A stretch of DNA of 64,000 nt from Actinoplanes sp. L3-i22 (lineage in GTDB: Bacteria > Actinomycetota > Actinomycetes > Mycobacteriales > Micromonosporaceae), in the NCBI RefSeq assembly GCF_019704555.1, contig NZ_AP024745.1, positions 4,968,501-5,032,500 of the forward strand. Reading direction: 5' to 3'. Position 1 is the stretch's first letter. Each line of letters opens with the position of its first letter. Below, piece by piece: positions 26,579-34,596 of the stretch. The notes beneath the pieces are model-generated. The model searched no databases. It was given only the letters and a program-made list of their open reading frames with translations, and was not told where the DNA came from. A program made the position numbers and the translations under genes.

Positions 26579-27265
26579 CCCGCGGGTCCGCGGGTACAAC
26601 GCCGGGACCAGCAGGCACGCGACTGCCAGCCCGAGGAACTGGGCCAGCAGGAAGGCCGGCACGTCGGCCGGCGCGATACCGGACTCGGTGCTGGTCAGCG
26701 TGCGGGCCAGGGTGACCGCCGGATTGGCGAAGCAGGTCGACGACGTGAACCAGCAGGCGGCGCCGATGTACGCGCCGACGGCGGCCGGGCCGTGGGCGCC
26801 GCGACCGGTGCGGACCAGCGCGGCGATCAGCACCAGGAGGCCGGCCGTGGCGACCACCTCGCTGAGCATCAGATGCCGGCCGGCGCGGGCGGTGCTCGCG
26901 ACGGTGATCGCGGGCCGGTCGAACATCAGATTTCCCAGCACGGCGCCGGCGGCGGCGCCGGTGAGTTGGGCGCCGGCATAGCCGGCCAGCTCACCGGTGG
27001 TGAGCCCGGTGCCGGTGCGACGGCCGAGGAACCAGTCCGCGGCGGACACCACGGGATTGAAGTGCGCCCCGGAGACCGGGGCCAGGGCGACGATGATCGC
27101 GGCGAGGGCGAGCGCGACCGTGCTGGAGTTCTCCAGCAGCCGTAGCCCGGCATCGTGGGGCGAGAGCTCGGCGGCCATGGCGCTCACCCCGACCACGGCC
27201 ACCAGGAGGAGCATCGTGCCGAGCAGCTCGGCGAGCAGCCGGCGCCACAGCGGTGGGATCTCCAT
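25739..27265 (-). CDS. MIP/aquaporin-family channel with run-on C-terminus
   Basis: Residues 1-228 are a complete six-helix major intrinsic protein. The first half carries SGAHFNPVVSA (NPV instead of the first NPA, residues 70-72) and the second half FANPAVTLART (canonical NPA, 181-183). Such NPV/NPA channels in bacteria often pass small uncharged solutes such as glycerol or arsenite; the solute here is unknown. The ATG at 27265 has GGAG 8 nt upstream. Oddly, no stop occurs where the family ends (about 26580): the frame stays open for 280 more codons antisense to the dosS-like gene, giving Gly/Arg-rich sequence with no protein character. The stop has either been lost or the true end is unclear. 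Confidence 0.7.
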   Translation of the reverse strand: MEIPPLWRRLLAELLGTMLLLVAVVGVSAMAAELSPHDAGLRLLENSSTVALALAAIIVALAPVSGAHFNPVVSAADWFLGRRTGTGLTTGELAGYAGAQLTGAAAGAVLGNLMFDRPAITVASTARAGRHLMLSEVVATAGLLVLIAALVRTGRGAHGPAAVGAYIGAACWFTSSTCFANPAVTLARTLTSTESGIAPADVPAFLLAQFLGLAVACLLVPALYPRTRGSGAGHRPGQDGAAVRAGLDGQRAAVTLGPLPEVGQPAAAAVGGVSDAVVAHLQGQPPVGGGNGHLHRTRPGMPGDVGQRLAQDRHQVVDQLTANRVEQAGEPQRRLEPERIAGLDDQLQQPGPGGAGVVAPALLQREDRGADLADGVVELVDDRADAVAGGARPDPGGDRLQRQAGGEQFLDDVVVQVGGDPLAIVEHRGALLLRPALGQLDGDRGLRGETAGHLELLGGEAGRPAAAERAEHAEHPRRAAQRQHHGRSHVQGADRRRTDAGFVRLVQP

Positions 27266-27346
27266 GAGCGGCTCCGGGGTAGGGGCGACGCCCGGCCGTG
27301 AGCGCCGGTGCGCCGCCACCGTAGGCCCGATGCCGGGCGGCCGGAC

Positions 27347-27360
27347 AGGGCTTTCGGCCC
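27347..27360 (+). promoter_or_regulatory. DosR-type box (variant)
   Basis: AGGGCTTTCGGCCC. The same 14-mer occurs on the minus strand at 58438-58451. It lies between the divergent channel and cyclic-nucleotide-domain genes. Confidence 0.45.
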
Positions 27361-27416
27361 GGTTGGTGGCGGGCCGTAGTCCTCGAACACGACGACGGAA
27401 AAGCCTTCTCGCGACC

Positions 27417-27430
27417 GGGACCGATGGCCC
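27417..27430 (+). promoter_or_regulatory. DosR-type box
   Basis: GGGAC-CGAT-GGCCC, a full match to the GGGNC-N4-GNCCC pattern, 117 bp before the cyclic-nucleotide-domain gene. Confidence 0.55.
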
Positions 27431-27546
27431 CGACGGAAGGTCTGACGGTTCTGTCCGGGCAGGTCGCTCCGGCCATACCGTCAGGTGTGGCCGGGCCGCG
27501 TTTCAGCCGCTCGGCAACGATCAAGCCGTTGACCAGGAGGTGGGTC

Positions 27547-28041
27547 ATGACGTCGTTGAGCGTCTTCGATCAGTTGGTCATGCACGACTTCGCCGCCGAC
27601 CTGCCGGCCGAGTGGTTGAGCCGGTGGGCGGCTCACGGGCGGCCGGTGTCGCACGCCGGCCGGACCCGGCTGTTCTCGACCGGCGACCCGGCGAACCGGT
27701 TCTGGTTGATCAACTCGGGATCGGTGGTGCTCGATCTCCCGGTTCCCGGTCGCGGCGACATCGTCATCGAACGGCTGCGGCACGGCTCGGTTCTCGGCTG
27801 GTCCTGGCTGTTCGCCCCGTACCGGTGGCGCTTCGGCGCCCTGGTCGCCGAGGACATGCACGCCATCGAGTTCGACGCCGCCCGGGTTCGCGAGCTGATC
27901 GCTGACGACCCGGAGATCGGCCGTGATCTCAACAGTCGTTTCCTGGCGGTGCTCGCCGACCGGCTGCACGCCGCCCGCGGGCGGCTGGCCGAGCTGTACG
28001 CCTATCCCGATGACCCGCCGGACCGGCCCACGACGGGATGA
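27547..28041 (+). CDS. Stand-alone cyclic nucleotide-binding (Crp/cNMP) domain protein
   Basis: A 164-aa protein. The ATG at 27547 follows AGGAGGTGGGTC. Residues 15-135 form a Crp-type cNMP-binding beta roll: TRLFSTGDPANRFWLINSGSVVLDLPVPGRGDIVIERLRHGSVLGWSWLF contains the phosphate-binding-cassette region, followed by the hinge helix. It ends after this domain without a helix-turn-helix, so it is not a complete Crp regulator. It could bind a nucleotide or act on a partner protein. Two DosR-type boxes upstream tie it to the dormancy regulon. Stand-alone cNMP-binding domain proteins exist in many actinomycetes; their roles are mostly unknown. Confidence 0.78.
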   Translation: MTSLSVFDQLVMHDFAADLPAEWLSRWAAHGRPVSHAGRTRLFSTGDPANRFWLINSGSVVLDLPVPGRGDIVIERLRHGSVLGWSWLFAPYRWRFGALVAEDMHAIEFDAARVRELIADDPEIGRDLNSRFLAVLADRLHAARGRLAELYAYPDDPPDRPTTG

Positions 28042-28130
28042 GGTCACCGGGACGAGATCGCCGGGCGACGCCGTGCCCGGTGGTGCGCCGTTCCGCGCGA
28101 CGCGTGTCGGGGCCAGGGTGCATGTCCGGT

Positions 28131-29216
28131 TCAGCCGGTGACGGTGTTCAGGAACGTCGCGAGGTCGTCGGTGACGGTGTGCACCTTGCCGGCCGCCTCG
28201 GCGAGACTGCGGGTGATCTCCTGGTTGGTGGCGGTCTGCTCCTCCACGGCGGCCGCGACCGAGTTCTGGTTGGCCCGGACCGCGTCCACGATCGCCGCGA
28301 TCTTCGAGATCTCGCCGCCGGCGAGGGTGCTCAGCGTCTGCACGCCGGCGATCAGTTCGCCGATCCGCTGGGTCGCCGCCTGGGTGGCGCTGGACAGATC
28401 CTTGACCTCACCGGCGACGACGGCGAAGCCCTTGCCGGCGGCGCCCGCCCGGGCGGCTTCGATCGTCGCGTTCAGCGCGAGCAGGTTCGTCTGCCGGGCG
28501 ATCTGGGAGATGGTGCTGACCACCTCGTCGATCCGGCCGGATGCCTCGGTGAGCCGGTCCATCGTGCTGGTCGCGGCCTCGATCGCGGCCACCGCGTCGA
28601 CCACGACGCCGGAGGCCTGGCTCTCGCTGCGGGCGATCTCGGCGACCGTGGCCGACAACTGCTCCATGGCGCTCGCCACCGAGTGCAGGGAGCCGCTGGC
28701 CTGGCCGGTCATGGTCAACGTGTCCCCGAGCCGGTTCGTCACCACCCGGGAGTGCTGTTCGGCCGCGGTGCGGGCGCTGACGTCCTCCCAGGCCACGACG
28801 TATCCGACGACCGCGCCGCCGGTGTCCTTGACCTGGTTGATGTGGGTGTCGAGGGTGATCGAGCCGAAGGTGAAGGCGGCATCGCGGGGCTGGAAGGCGG
28901 GATCGGTGAGGATCCGGTCGATCCGGCCGGGGTCCTTGTGGAAGCGGTGGATGCTGCCGTGGAGGATATCGGCGATCCGCACCCCGAAGACACGTTCGAT
29001 CTCCGGCCCGATCAGGTGCAACGTGCGCATCGCCCTGGGGTTGGCGTAGACGATGTTCAGGGCGAGGTCGGCTACGAAGATGTTCGCCTGGACGCAGTCG
29101 AGGATGTGCCGAGCACCTGCTCCGGCGATGATCATCGCAGCCTCGTCGTCGGGTGACGGGCCGGCGGCCGTCGTCGTTCGTCGTTCGTTCGACTTCCGGG
29201 ACAGAGTGGTGATCAT
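28131..29216 (-). CDS. Soluble PAS-domain chemoreceptor (methyl-accepting signalling domain)
   Basis: A 361-aa protein without membrane segments. Residues 30-155 form a PAS domain ([56 protein letters not shown]). The rest is a short MCP signalling domain with tip [36 protein letters not shown] chose the ATG at 29216 (AAGGGA upstream) because the open frame beyond it is not protein-like. PAS-MCP receptors of this size often sense redox state or aromatic/haem cofactors in the cytoplasm. A perfect DosR-type box at 29348-29361 predicts induction under oxygen limitation, so an aerotaxis-like role is reasonable but unproven. Confidence 0.85.
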   Translation of the reverse strand: MITTLSRKSNERRTTTAAGPSPDDEAAMIIAGAGARHILDCVQANIFVADLALNIVYANPRAMRTLHLIGPEIERVFGVRIADILHGSIHRFHKDPGRIDRILTDPAFQPRDAAFTFGSITLDTHINQVKDTGGAVVGYVVAWEDVSARTAAEQHSRVVTNRLGDTLTMTGQASGSLHSVASAMEQLSATVAEIARSESQASGVVVDAVAAIEAATSTMDRLTEASGRIDEVVSTISQIARQTNLLALNATIEAARAGAAGKGFAVVAGEVKDLSSATQAATQRIGELIAGVQTLSTLAGGEISKIAAIVDAVRANQNSVAAAVEEQTATNQEITRSLAEAAGKVHTVTDDLATFLNTVTG

Positions 29217-29347
29217 GTCGGCGGCATCCCTTGATCTCGTGGTGGATGTACGGGAAGCGCGAACGGACGACCTGACTCTCAGGCATCGGCAGCCGCGTGT
29301 CCGGATAGTTCGTTTTATAGCTTTGATGAGGAAATGATCGGCGGCTA

Positions 29348-29361
29348 GGGCCGAAAGTCCC
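29348..29361 (-). promoter_or_regulatory. DosR-type box
   Basis: On the minus strand GGGAC-TTTC-GGCCC, a full match, 132 bp upstream of the PAS chemoreceptor start. Confidence 0.6.
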
Positions 29362-29390
29362 GCGACCCGCTCCGCACCCGGGGCGCGCGC

Positions 29391-29429
29391 CATCCGATCA
29401 CGGGCCGGACGCCTGCCCGTGATCGGATG
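29391..29429. terminator. Strong terminator hairpin
   Basis: A 15-bp perfect stem: CATCCGATCACGGGC (29391-29405) pairs with GCCCGTGATCGGATG (29415-29429) across a 9-nt loop. It lies 43 bp beyond the stop of the slipin gene and should end that transcript before the chemoreceptor promoter. Confidence 0.65.
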
Positions 29430-29472
29430 ATCGTCGGCCGCGCGGCGCGTCGTCGCCCGCGCACCGATGTCG

Positions 29473-30318
29473 TCAGCGGGCCGCCGCCGCGCCGCCGGCC
29501 CCGTTGGTGATGCCCGTGCCGGGCTGTCCGGGAACGCCGCGGTGGCTGGCCTCGCTCTCGTGGGTCAGGAAGTTGCCGAGCTCGCCGATCGTGCTCATCA
29601 GCGGTGCGGGGAAGACCACGGTGGTGTTCTTGTCGACCCCGATCTCGACCAGCGATTGCAGGTTGCGCAGTTGCAGGGCCAGCGGGTGGGCCATCATGGT
29701 GTCCGAGGCGTCGCCGAGTGCGGCGGCGGCCAGGGACTCGCCCTCGGCGTTGATGATCTTCGCTCGCTTCTCGCGCTCGGCCTCGGCCTGCTTGGCCATC
29801 GCCCGCTTCATCGCCTCGGGCAGCTGGATGTCCTTGAGCTCGACCAGGGTCACCTCAACCCCCCATACGACGGTGGTGACGTCCAGGATCATCCGGATGT
29901 CGTCGTTGATCTTGTCGGTCTCGGAGAGGGTCTCGTCGAGGGTGTGCCGGCCGACGACCTTGCGCAGGGTGGTCTGGGCGATCTGGTTGATGGCCGCGCG
30001 CACGTTCTCGATGGCGACGACGGACTTGATCGCGTCCACCACCCGGAAGTAGGCGACGGCGGAGACGTCGACGCTGACGTTGTCGCGGGTGATGATGCCC
30101 TGCGACTGGATCGGCATGGTGACGATGCGCAGCGAGACGCGGTGCATGATGTCGACGATCGGGATCAGGAAACGCAGGCCGGGATTGCGGGTGCCGACGA
30201 CCCGGCCGAGCCGGAACACCACGCCGCGCTCGTACTGCTTGACGATGCGCACCGACAACAGCAGCAGCGCCAGCGCCACCAGCCCGACAACGACCAGAAC
30301 AACGGTGAGCGTATTCAT
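29473..30318 (-). CDS. SPFH/band-7 (slipin, stomatin-like) membrane protein
   Basis: A 281-aa protein. The ATG at 30318 follows GGAAGGAG with ideal spacing. Residues 4-25 are a single membrane segment ([18 protein letters not shown]). The SPFH domain follows: [65 protein letters not shown] and [38 protein letters not shown], the last being the coiled-coil. Slipins form membrane-associated oligomers that organise microdomains and often regulate proteases. No NfeD partner is adjacent. A DosR-type box lies 94 bp upstream. Confidence 0.9.
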   Translation of the reverse strand: MNTLTVVLVVVGLVALALLLLSVRIVKQYERGVVFRLGRVVGTRNPGLRFLIPIVDIMHRVSLRIVTMPIQSQGIITRDNVSVDVSAVAYFRVVDAIKSVVAIENVRAAINQIAQTTLRKVVGRHTLDETLSETDKINDDIRMILDVTTVVWGVEVTLVELKDIQLPEAMKRAMAKQAEAEREKRAKIINAEGESLAAAALGDASDTMMAHPLALQLRNLQSLVEIGVDKNTTVVFPAPLMSTIGELGNFLTHESEASHRGVPGQPGTGITNGAGGAAAAR

Positions 30319-30411
30319 CGCAGGCTCCTTCCGCACGGGTGGAGCGGACGGGGAGCCCGCCGGCCCGCGTGCCTCACCTCAACAGCTACGCCGCCGGCGA
30401 CGCGGACAGCA

Positions 30412-30425
30412 GGGCCGGACGTCCT
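30412..30425 (-). promoter_or_regulatory. DosR-type box
   Basis: On the minus strand AGGAC-GTCC-GGCCC, one mismatch from the pattern, 94 bp upstream of the slipin start. Confidence 0.45.
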
Positions 30426-30468
30426 GCGTGAGCCGTCCGTTGGACGGCCGGACCGGATCCGCGAACAG

Positions 30469-30498
30469 TCCGGCCGGCCGCGGAAGCGGCCGGCCGGA
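30469..30498. terminator. Terminator hairpin after doxX
   Basis: TCCGGCCGGCCGC (30469-30481), loop GGAA, GCGGCCGGCCGGA (30486-30498): a perfect 13-bp stem 17 bp downstream of the doxX-like stop. Confidence 0.6.
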
Positions 30499-30514
30499 CT
30501 GTGGTCTGCTGCGA

Positions 30515-31099
30515 TCAGATCAGCCAGCGGTTGCGCTGCACCAGCGGAAGTCCGGCCCACCAACGCCCCAGGCCCCAGGTGTGCCCGGCGTAGGTGAGTG
30601 CGGTGACGATCGCACCGATCGCGTAGATGATGTGGTAGTCGACGATCGGATTGGTGGAGTGGGTGGCCTCGCCCGCGTCGGTGGTCTTGGCCGGCGGGAA
30701 CTCGGCGAACCACATCAGCGCCATCATGAGCGTGGCGGCGACGGCGGCGATCCGCATGCCGATGCCGAGGACCAGGGCGATCCCGATCCCGAGCAGCCCG
30801 AGCATGAACAGCCAGTCCGCCCAGCCCTGCCCGGCGATGTCGTTGAAGAAGCCCTGGAACGGGCCGACGTCGACGCCGGACAGGAAGCCCTTGGTCGGCG
30901 AGCCGCCGTTGATCCAGGAACGCTCGGACGGTGTGGCGTAGCCCCACCCGAAAGTCTTGTCGAAGAACGCCCACAGGAAGACGAAACCGGTCGCGATCCG
31001 CAGCACGGCAAGGCTGCGAGCCGCAGCGGTACTGAGCATCGATCCGGGCGCCGGGACGTGCTCGAGACGGTTGGCCGACTCGCGGCCGGTGGTGGTCAT
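30515..31099 (-). CDS. DoxX family membrane protein
   Basis: A 194-aa protein with four hydrophobic helices (about 30-50, 88-112, 115-135, 155-175). The ATG at 31099 follows GAGGAGGAG. The first helix carries AVLRIATGFVFLWAFFDKTFGWGY, typical of the DoxX/DoxD superfamily, which includes the small subunit of thiosulfate:quinone oxidoreductase and many uncharacterised inner-membrane proteins. The large loop between helices 1 and 2 (SERSWINGGSPTKGFLSG) is also typical of the DoxX family in actinomycetes. Its function is uncertain; a link to quinone redox is plausible. The only nearby promoter-type box, 31186-31199, lies inside the 3' end of the APH-AAA gene upstream. Confidence 0.82.
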   Translation of the reverse strand: MTTTGRESANRLEHVPAPGSMLSTAAARSLAVLRIATGFVFLWAFFDKTFGWGYATPSERSWINGGSPTKGFLSGVDVGPFQGFFNDIAGQGWADWLFMLGLLGIGIALVLGIGMRIAAVAATLMMALMWFAEFPPAKTTDAGEATHSTNPIVDYHIIYAIGAIVTALTYAGHTWGLGRWWAGLPLVQRNRWLI

Positions 31100-31133
31100 G
31101 GTCTCCTCCTCGTTGATTGACTCCTATGACTGA

Positions 31134-32648
31134 CTATTCGCCGTACCTCTGCTTGGTCACCTGGGCTGCTGGACCCGACCACGCCGGGCCGAAAGGCCCG
31201 GATGCCGGGCTCAGGGCGGCCAGCGCCCGATCGGTGCCGCCCGGGGTGTCGGTGTCGATCACCGTGGCCTGCGGCCAGTCCGCGGCCTCCCGGATCATCG
31301 CGGCCGCGATGCCGGCGTCGGCGTCGGAGAGGCCGCCCGCGGGTCGCCGGGCCAGCCGGGCGGCGATCGTCGCCGGTTCGGCGGCACATCGCAGCTCGGT
31401 GAGCTCACTGTGCGTGCAGGCGGCCAGGCGCCGGGCACACACGCGTCGCTGTTCGCTGGTCCAGGACGCGTCCAGCAGCACCGACTCGCCGTGCTCGAGC
31501 AGATGGCGCGCACGCCAGAGCATCTCGGCGTAAGTGTGCTCGGTCCACTGCTCGGTGTAGATCCCGGTGCGGTAGGGGACCGGCGCGCCGCCGGCGAGGC
31601 CGGTCCCGGCCAGCTCCTTGCGGATCCGGTCGGTGGACAGCACGGTGGCGCCGAGACGGTCGGCGAGGTGCCCGGCCAGGGTGGTCTTGCCGGTCGCCGG
31701 CGAGCCGCCGACCAGGACCAGCCGGACGGCGCCGCTACGCAGGTGCCGCAGCGTGAGACCGGTGTAGGCGGCGACGTCGGCGGCCGCGGCCGGGTCCGCC
31801 TGCTCGTGCCGCAAGCAGCCGACCTTGGCCCGCACGAACGCGCGGTAGGCCGTGTAGTGGTGCACCAGCGCCGCCGGCGCCACGTCGCCGCTGAACTCCA
31901 GATAGGCGGCGAGGAAGATCTGCGCGAGGTCGGCCGCGCCCAGCTTCTCCAGGTCCATGGTCAGGAACGCGACGTCGTCGAGCACGTCCAGATGGCGCAG
32001 CCGGTCGTCGAACTCCAGGCAGTCGAGCACTCGGGGACCGTCGTCGAGCAGAAAGATGTCGTCGGCGATCAGGTCGCCGTGCCCGTCCACGATCCGTCCC
32101 CGCGCGACCCGTTCGGCGAACAGCGTCTCCCGGCCGGCCAGGAACTCGTGGGTCAGCCGCTGCACCTCGTCGGCGTCGGTGGTGTCCAGCACCCCGCCGC
32201 GGAATCGGCGGACCTGGTCGAAAGTGGCGTCCCACCGGTCGATCAGCGCGGTTCGCGAGCCGTCGAGGTCGATGGCCGGCCCACGTTGCGCACCGCAGTG
32301 GAAGACGGTCAGCATCCGGGCCAGCTGCCGCAGCTGTCCGGCGATCGGCGCCGACTGCCCGGCCAGTGTTGACAGCCGGCGCTCCGCCGGCATCCGGCGC
32401 ATCACCACAAGATGATCGCAGCTCTCCCGATCGGGGCCGAGCACGTCGGCGACCCCGAGGTAGACGTCCGGCGCCAGCCGCCGGTTGAGCTGTACCTCGC
32501 GGTGGCAGACCCGGAACCGGGCGGCACGGGTGCGGAAGTCGAGAAACCCGAGATCGACCGGCTTCTTCAGCTTGTACACCCGGTCACCGAGGAAGAACAG
32601 CACCGCGGCGTGTGTCTGGAGCATCTGCGCCGCGAAGGGCACGTCCAT
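31134..32648 (-). CDS. Bifunctional APH-like / AAA-family P-loop kinase (Rv2004c-like)
   Basis: A 504-aa protein. The ATG at 32648 follows AGGAGAGG. Residues 1-310 resemble the aminoglycoside phosphotransferase fold: KLKKPVDLGFLDFRT, the catalytic-loop HGDLIADDIFLLDDGPRVLDCLEFDDRLRHLDVLDDVAFLTMDLE. Residues 330-490 are a P-loop kinase domain with GGSPATGKTT (Walker A) and STDRIRKEL, resembling zeta-toxin/AAA_33 kinases. The same fusion is known in mycobacteria as Rv2004c, a DosR regulon member. The substrate is unknown. Two imperfect DosR-type boxes lie in the 152-bp divergent spacer to the DUF1876 gene. Confidence 0.85.
   Translation of the reverse strand: MDVPFAAQMLQTHAAVLFFLGDRVYKLKKPVDLGFLDFRTRAARFRVCHREVQLNRRLAPDVYLGVADVLGPDRESCDHLVVMRRMPAERRLSTLAGQSAPIAGQLRQLARMLTVFHCGAQRGPAIDLDGSRTALIDRWDATFDQVRRFRGGVLDTTDADEVQRLTHEFLAGRETLFAERVARGRIVDGHGDLIADDIFLLDDGPRVLDCLEFDDRLRHLDVLDDVAFLTMDLEKLGAADLAQIFLAAYLEFSGDVAPAALVHHYTAYRAFVRAKVGCLRHEQADPAAAADVAAYTGLTLRHLRSGAVRLVLVGGSPATGKTTLAGHLADRLGATVLSTDRIRKELAGTGLAGGAPVPYRTGIYTEQWTEHTYAEMLWRARHLLEHGESVLLDASWTSEQRRVCARRLAACTHSELTELRCAAEPATIAARLARRPAGGLSDADAGIAAAMIREAADWPQATVIDTDTPGGTDRALAALSPASGPFGPAWSGPAAQVTKQRYGE
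31186..31199 (-). promoter_or_regulatory. DosR-type box inside the 3' end of the APH-AAA gene
   Basis: On the minus strand GGGCC-TTTC-GGCCC, a near-perfect palindrome. It is 87 bp upstream of the doxX-like start and inside the coding end of the upstream gene, giving doxX a possible promoter of its own. Confidence 0.5.
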
Positions 32649-32707
32649 GAGCCACCGCCTCTCCTGGCCTCTGTCTCCACCGTGGCCGCCGCACGGCGGC
32701 ACCGGTA

Positions 32708-32721
32708 GGGAACATCGGACC
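32708..32721 (+). promoter_or_regulatory. DosR-type box (imperfect)
   Basis: GGGAA-CATC-GGACC in the spacer between the divergent APH-AAA and DUF1876 genes. Confidence 0.4.
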
Positions 32722-32727
32722 GGAATC

Positions 32728-32741
32728 GGGACCAACAGCAC
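32728..32741 (+). promoter_or_regulatory. DosR-type box (imperfect, second copy)
   Basis: GGGAC-CAAC-AGCAC, six bases after the previous site. Paired sites are common in front of strongly induced DosR genes. Confidence 0.4.
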
Positions 32742-32800
32742 TGTCTGGCGGCGGGCACCGGCATTGGGATGGGAGAAAAGCCGACCGTGAGGGGGCAGTG

Positions 32801-33076
32801 ATGATCCGCACCCGGACGTGGACTGTCGAGATCACCATCGACGAGCACGAGGACGAACGCCGGACCCGGGCCGTGGCGGTCCTGCGTACCGAGGCCCGAC
32901 CGCAGGTGCGGGGTGAGGGCTCCGCCCACCGCGCACCCCGGGACCTGGAGGTGCCGGAGATCGGTGACGAGCTCGCCACCGCTCGGGCCCTGGCCGACCT
33001 GGCGTACCAGTTGCTGGACGCGACCGCCGCCGACATTGAGGCGATCACCCGCCGGCCGGTGCATCTGAGCAGCTGA
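32801..33076 (+). CDS. DUF1876 (Rv1738-like, dsRBD-fold) protein
   Basis: A 91-aa protein beginning MIRTRTWTVEITIDEHEDERRTRAVAVLRT and ending in the helix ELATARALADLAYQLLDATAADIEAIT. This matches DUF1876, whose M. tuberculosis member Rv1738 is one of the most strongly induced DosR genes and has a fold similar to ribosome hibernation factors. A role in ribosome protection during dormancy is therefore a fair inference, not shown. I chose the ATG at 32801; a GTG one codon upstream is equally open. GAGGGGG lies just before. It converges on the universal stress gene with a 14-bp gap. Confidence 0.87.
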   Translation: MIRTRTWTVEITIDEHEDERRTRAVAVLRTEARPQVRGEGSAHRAPRDLEVPEIGDELATARALADLAYQLLDATAADIEAITRRPVHLSS

Positions 33077-33090
33077 AACGGGCGGCGCCC

Positions 33091-33951
33091 TCAGTGGACC
33101 ACCAGCACCGGGCAGTCCGCGTGGTGCAGCAGCTGCGAGGTGGTCGAGCCGAACCAGGCCCGCCCGAGCAGCCCGTGACCGCGAGCGCCGATGACCACCA
33201 GCTGCGTGCCGTGCGAGATCTCGGTCAGGGTGGCCGCGGCGCCCTCGCGCGACAGCAGCATCTCCACCGGCACCTGGGGGTATCTCGCCTGCCACGGGGC
33301 CAGCTGCTCGGCCAGCCGCCGGCGTTCCAGCGTGTCCTGATCGGGCATCTCGTCACCGAGCACCGGCACGTCGCCCAGGTGCGCGGCCATCGGCGGCAGG
33401 TAGGACCGGACCACCACCAGGGTGGCGTCGCGAGCCGCCGCGGTGGCGAACGCGGCGCACAGTGTCCCGTCGGCGGACGCGGAGTCGTCGACCCCGGTCG
33501 CGACCGGCCCGGCCGGTGGATCGTCCCGGCCGCGCACCACCACGACCGGGCAGTGGGCGTGGGCCACTACCCGCCGGCTCACCGAACCGGGCAGCAGCCC
33601 GGCGAGCCCACCCCGCTCCCGGTCGCCGATCACCAACTCGGTCGCGCCGGCCGAGAGGTTGAGCAGCTGGGCGACCGGGCGCCCGAGCGGCAGGTGTGCT
33701 CGTACGTCCACTCCCGGCGCCGCCTGCAGGGCGGTGCGGAGAGCTTGCTCGGCCACGGCGCGAGCCGAGCACCGGGCCGCCTCGAAGGCCAGACCGCCGA
33801 AGTCGTATCGCGAAACCGCCCAGTCCCACTCCAGGACGTGCACGACGCGCAGCGGCAGGTCCCGGCGGGCGGCCTCGCACGCGGCCCAGCGGACCGCGGC
33901 GGTGCCGTGGTCGGTGCCGTCGGCGCCGACGAGAATCCCAGCAGTCCGCAT
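33091..33951 (-). CDS. Universal stress protein (tandem USP domains)
   Basis: A 286-aa protein with two UspA domains (3-140 and 150-286). The ATG at 33951 follows GGAAGGAG. Domain 2 has a complete ATP-binding G-2X-G-9X-G-S motif (GARGHGLLGRAWFGST). In domain 1 the second glycine is Glu (GDRERGGLAGLLPGSVS), so its nucleotide binding may be altered. Both domains close with the characteristic HADCPVLVV/HAHCPVVVV strand. It shares the spacer with hsp20 and its DosR-type box at 34010. USPs of this tandem type are prominent in mycobacterial DosR regulons; their cellular role is only partly known. Confidence 0.9.
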   Translation of the reverse strand: MRTAGILVGADGTDHGTAAVRWAACEAARRDLPLRVVHVLEWDWAVSRYDFGGLAFEAARCSARAVAEQALRTALQAAPGVDVRAHLPLGRPVAQLLNLSAGATELVIGDRERGGLAGLLPGSVSRRVVAHAHCPVVVVRGRDDPPAGPVATGVDDSASADGTLCAAFATAAARDATLVVVRSYLPPMAAHLGDVPVLGDEMPDQDTLERRRLAEQLAPWQARYPQVPVEMLLSREGAAATLTEISHGTQLVVIGARGHGLLGRAWFGSTTSQLLHHADCPVLVVH

Positions 33952-34009
33952 CACGGGCTCCTTCCCGTTTCCTGTATCGATCGTCGACCGCGCCGGTCGG
34001 CATCGGTTA

Positions 34010-34023
34010 GAGCCATTCGGCCC
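34010..34023 (+). promoter_or_regulatory. DosR-type box between usp and hsp20
   Basis: GAGCC-ATTC-GGCCC, 59 bp from each of the two divergent start codons, so it can serve both. Confidence 0.55.
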
Positions 34024-34081
34024 TGACCACGGCATGTGCCGCGCGCTGCGATGGAAGTGGAACACCGGAAGGAGGAGAAAC

Positions 34082-34474
34082 ATGACGTCGCTGTTGCCCC
34101 GGCTGTTCGGGGACATGTCAGACTGGCTGGAGGTCGACTTCCCGCGTCCGCTGCCGGCCATCCGCGTCGAGGACCGGATGACCGACCAGGAGTACGTGCT
34201 GCGCGCCGAACTGCCCGGGATGGACCCGGAGAAGGACGTGCGGATCACCGCGCTCAACGGTGTGCTGACGGTGAACGCGGAACGTCGCGAGGAGAAGGCG
34301 GCTGCCGGTCGCACGGAGTTCCGGTACGGGCTGCTGCACCGCTCGGTGCGGTTGCCGGCCACCGCCGACGAGACCGCGATCACCGCGACCTACGAGAAGG
34401 GCATCCTGGAGATCACGGTGCCGCTGACCGCCCCGGAGCAGGGTGGCCGGCAGATCGCGATCACCAAGAAGTGA
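34082..34474 (+). CDS. Hsp20/alpha-crystallin small heat-shock protein
   Basis: A 130-aa protein. The ATG at 34082 has GGAAGGAGGAG just upstream. Residues 24-115 are the alpha-crystallin domain (IRVEDRMTDQEYVLRAELPGMDPEKDVRITALNGVLTVNAERRE, then YEKGILEITVPL with the conserved G-I-L). The short N-terminal arm (MTSLLPRLFGDMSDWLEV) and the C-terminal IAI-type motif (RQIAITKK) are used in oligomer assembly. As an ATP-independent holdase it should keep unfolding proteins soluble. It is similar in context to HspX (Acr) of the mycobacterial DosR regulon. A strong terminator follows at 34494. Confidence 0.92.
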   Translation: MTSLLPRLFGDMSDWLEVDFPRPLPAIRVEDRMTDQEYVLRAELPGMDPEKDVRITALNGVLTVNAERREEKAAAGRTEFRYGLLHRSVRLPATADETAITATYEKGILEITVPLTAPEQGGRQIAITKK

Positions 34475-34493
34475 GACCGCCACAGTGATCGGG

Positions 34494-34522
34494 CCCGGGC
34501 CGGCGCACCGCGCCGGCCCGGG
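34494..34522. terminator. Terminator hairpin after hsp20
   Basis: CCCGGGCCGGCGC (34494-34506), loop ACC, GCGCCGGCCCGGG (34510-34522), then TGTTT. A perfect 13-bp stem 20 bp after the stop. Confidence 0.7.
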
Positions 34523-34546
34523 TGTTTCCGACGTCCCCGCGCAACC

Positions 34547-34560
34547 GGGACGTTCGGCCC
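34547..34560 (+). promoter_or_regulatory. DosR-type box
   Basis: GGGAC-GTTC-GGCCC, a full match, only 36 bp before the P-type ATPase start codon. Confidence 0.6.
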
Positions 34561-34596
34561 TGACCGGGTCCGTGTCGCCGGGCCAACCCTGGGGGC

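Noticed and set aside
29391..29429. Possible operator instead of terminator
   Set aside because: The 15-bp stem has a 9-nt loop and lies just after a stop codon; a terminator fits better.
31134..32648. Zeta toxin of a toxin-antitoxin pair
   Set aside because: The P-loop domain resembles zeta kinases, but it is fused to an APH-like domain as in Rv2004c, and no antitoxin gene adjoins it.
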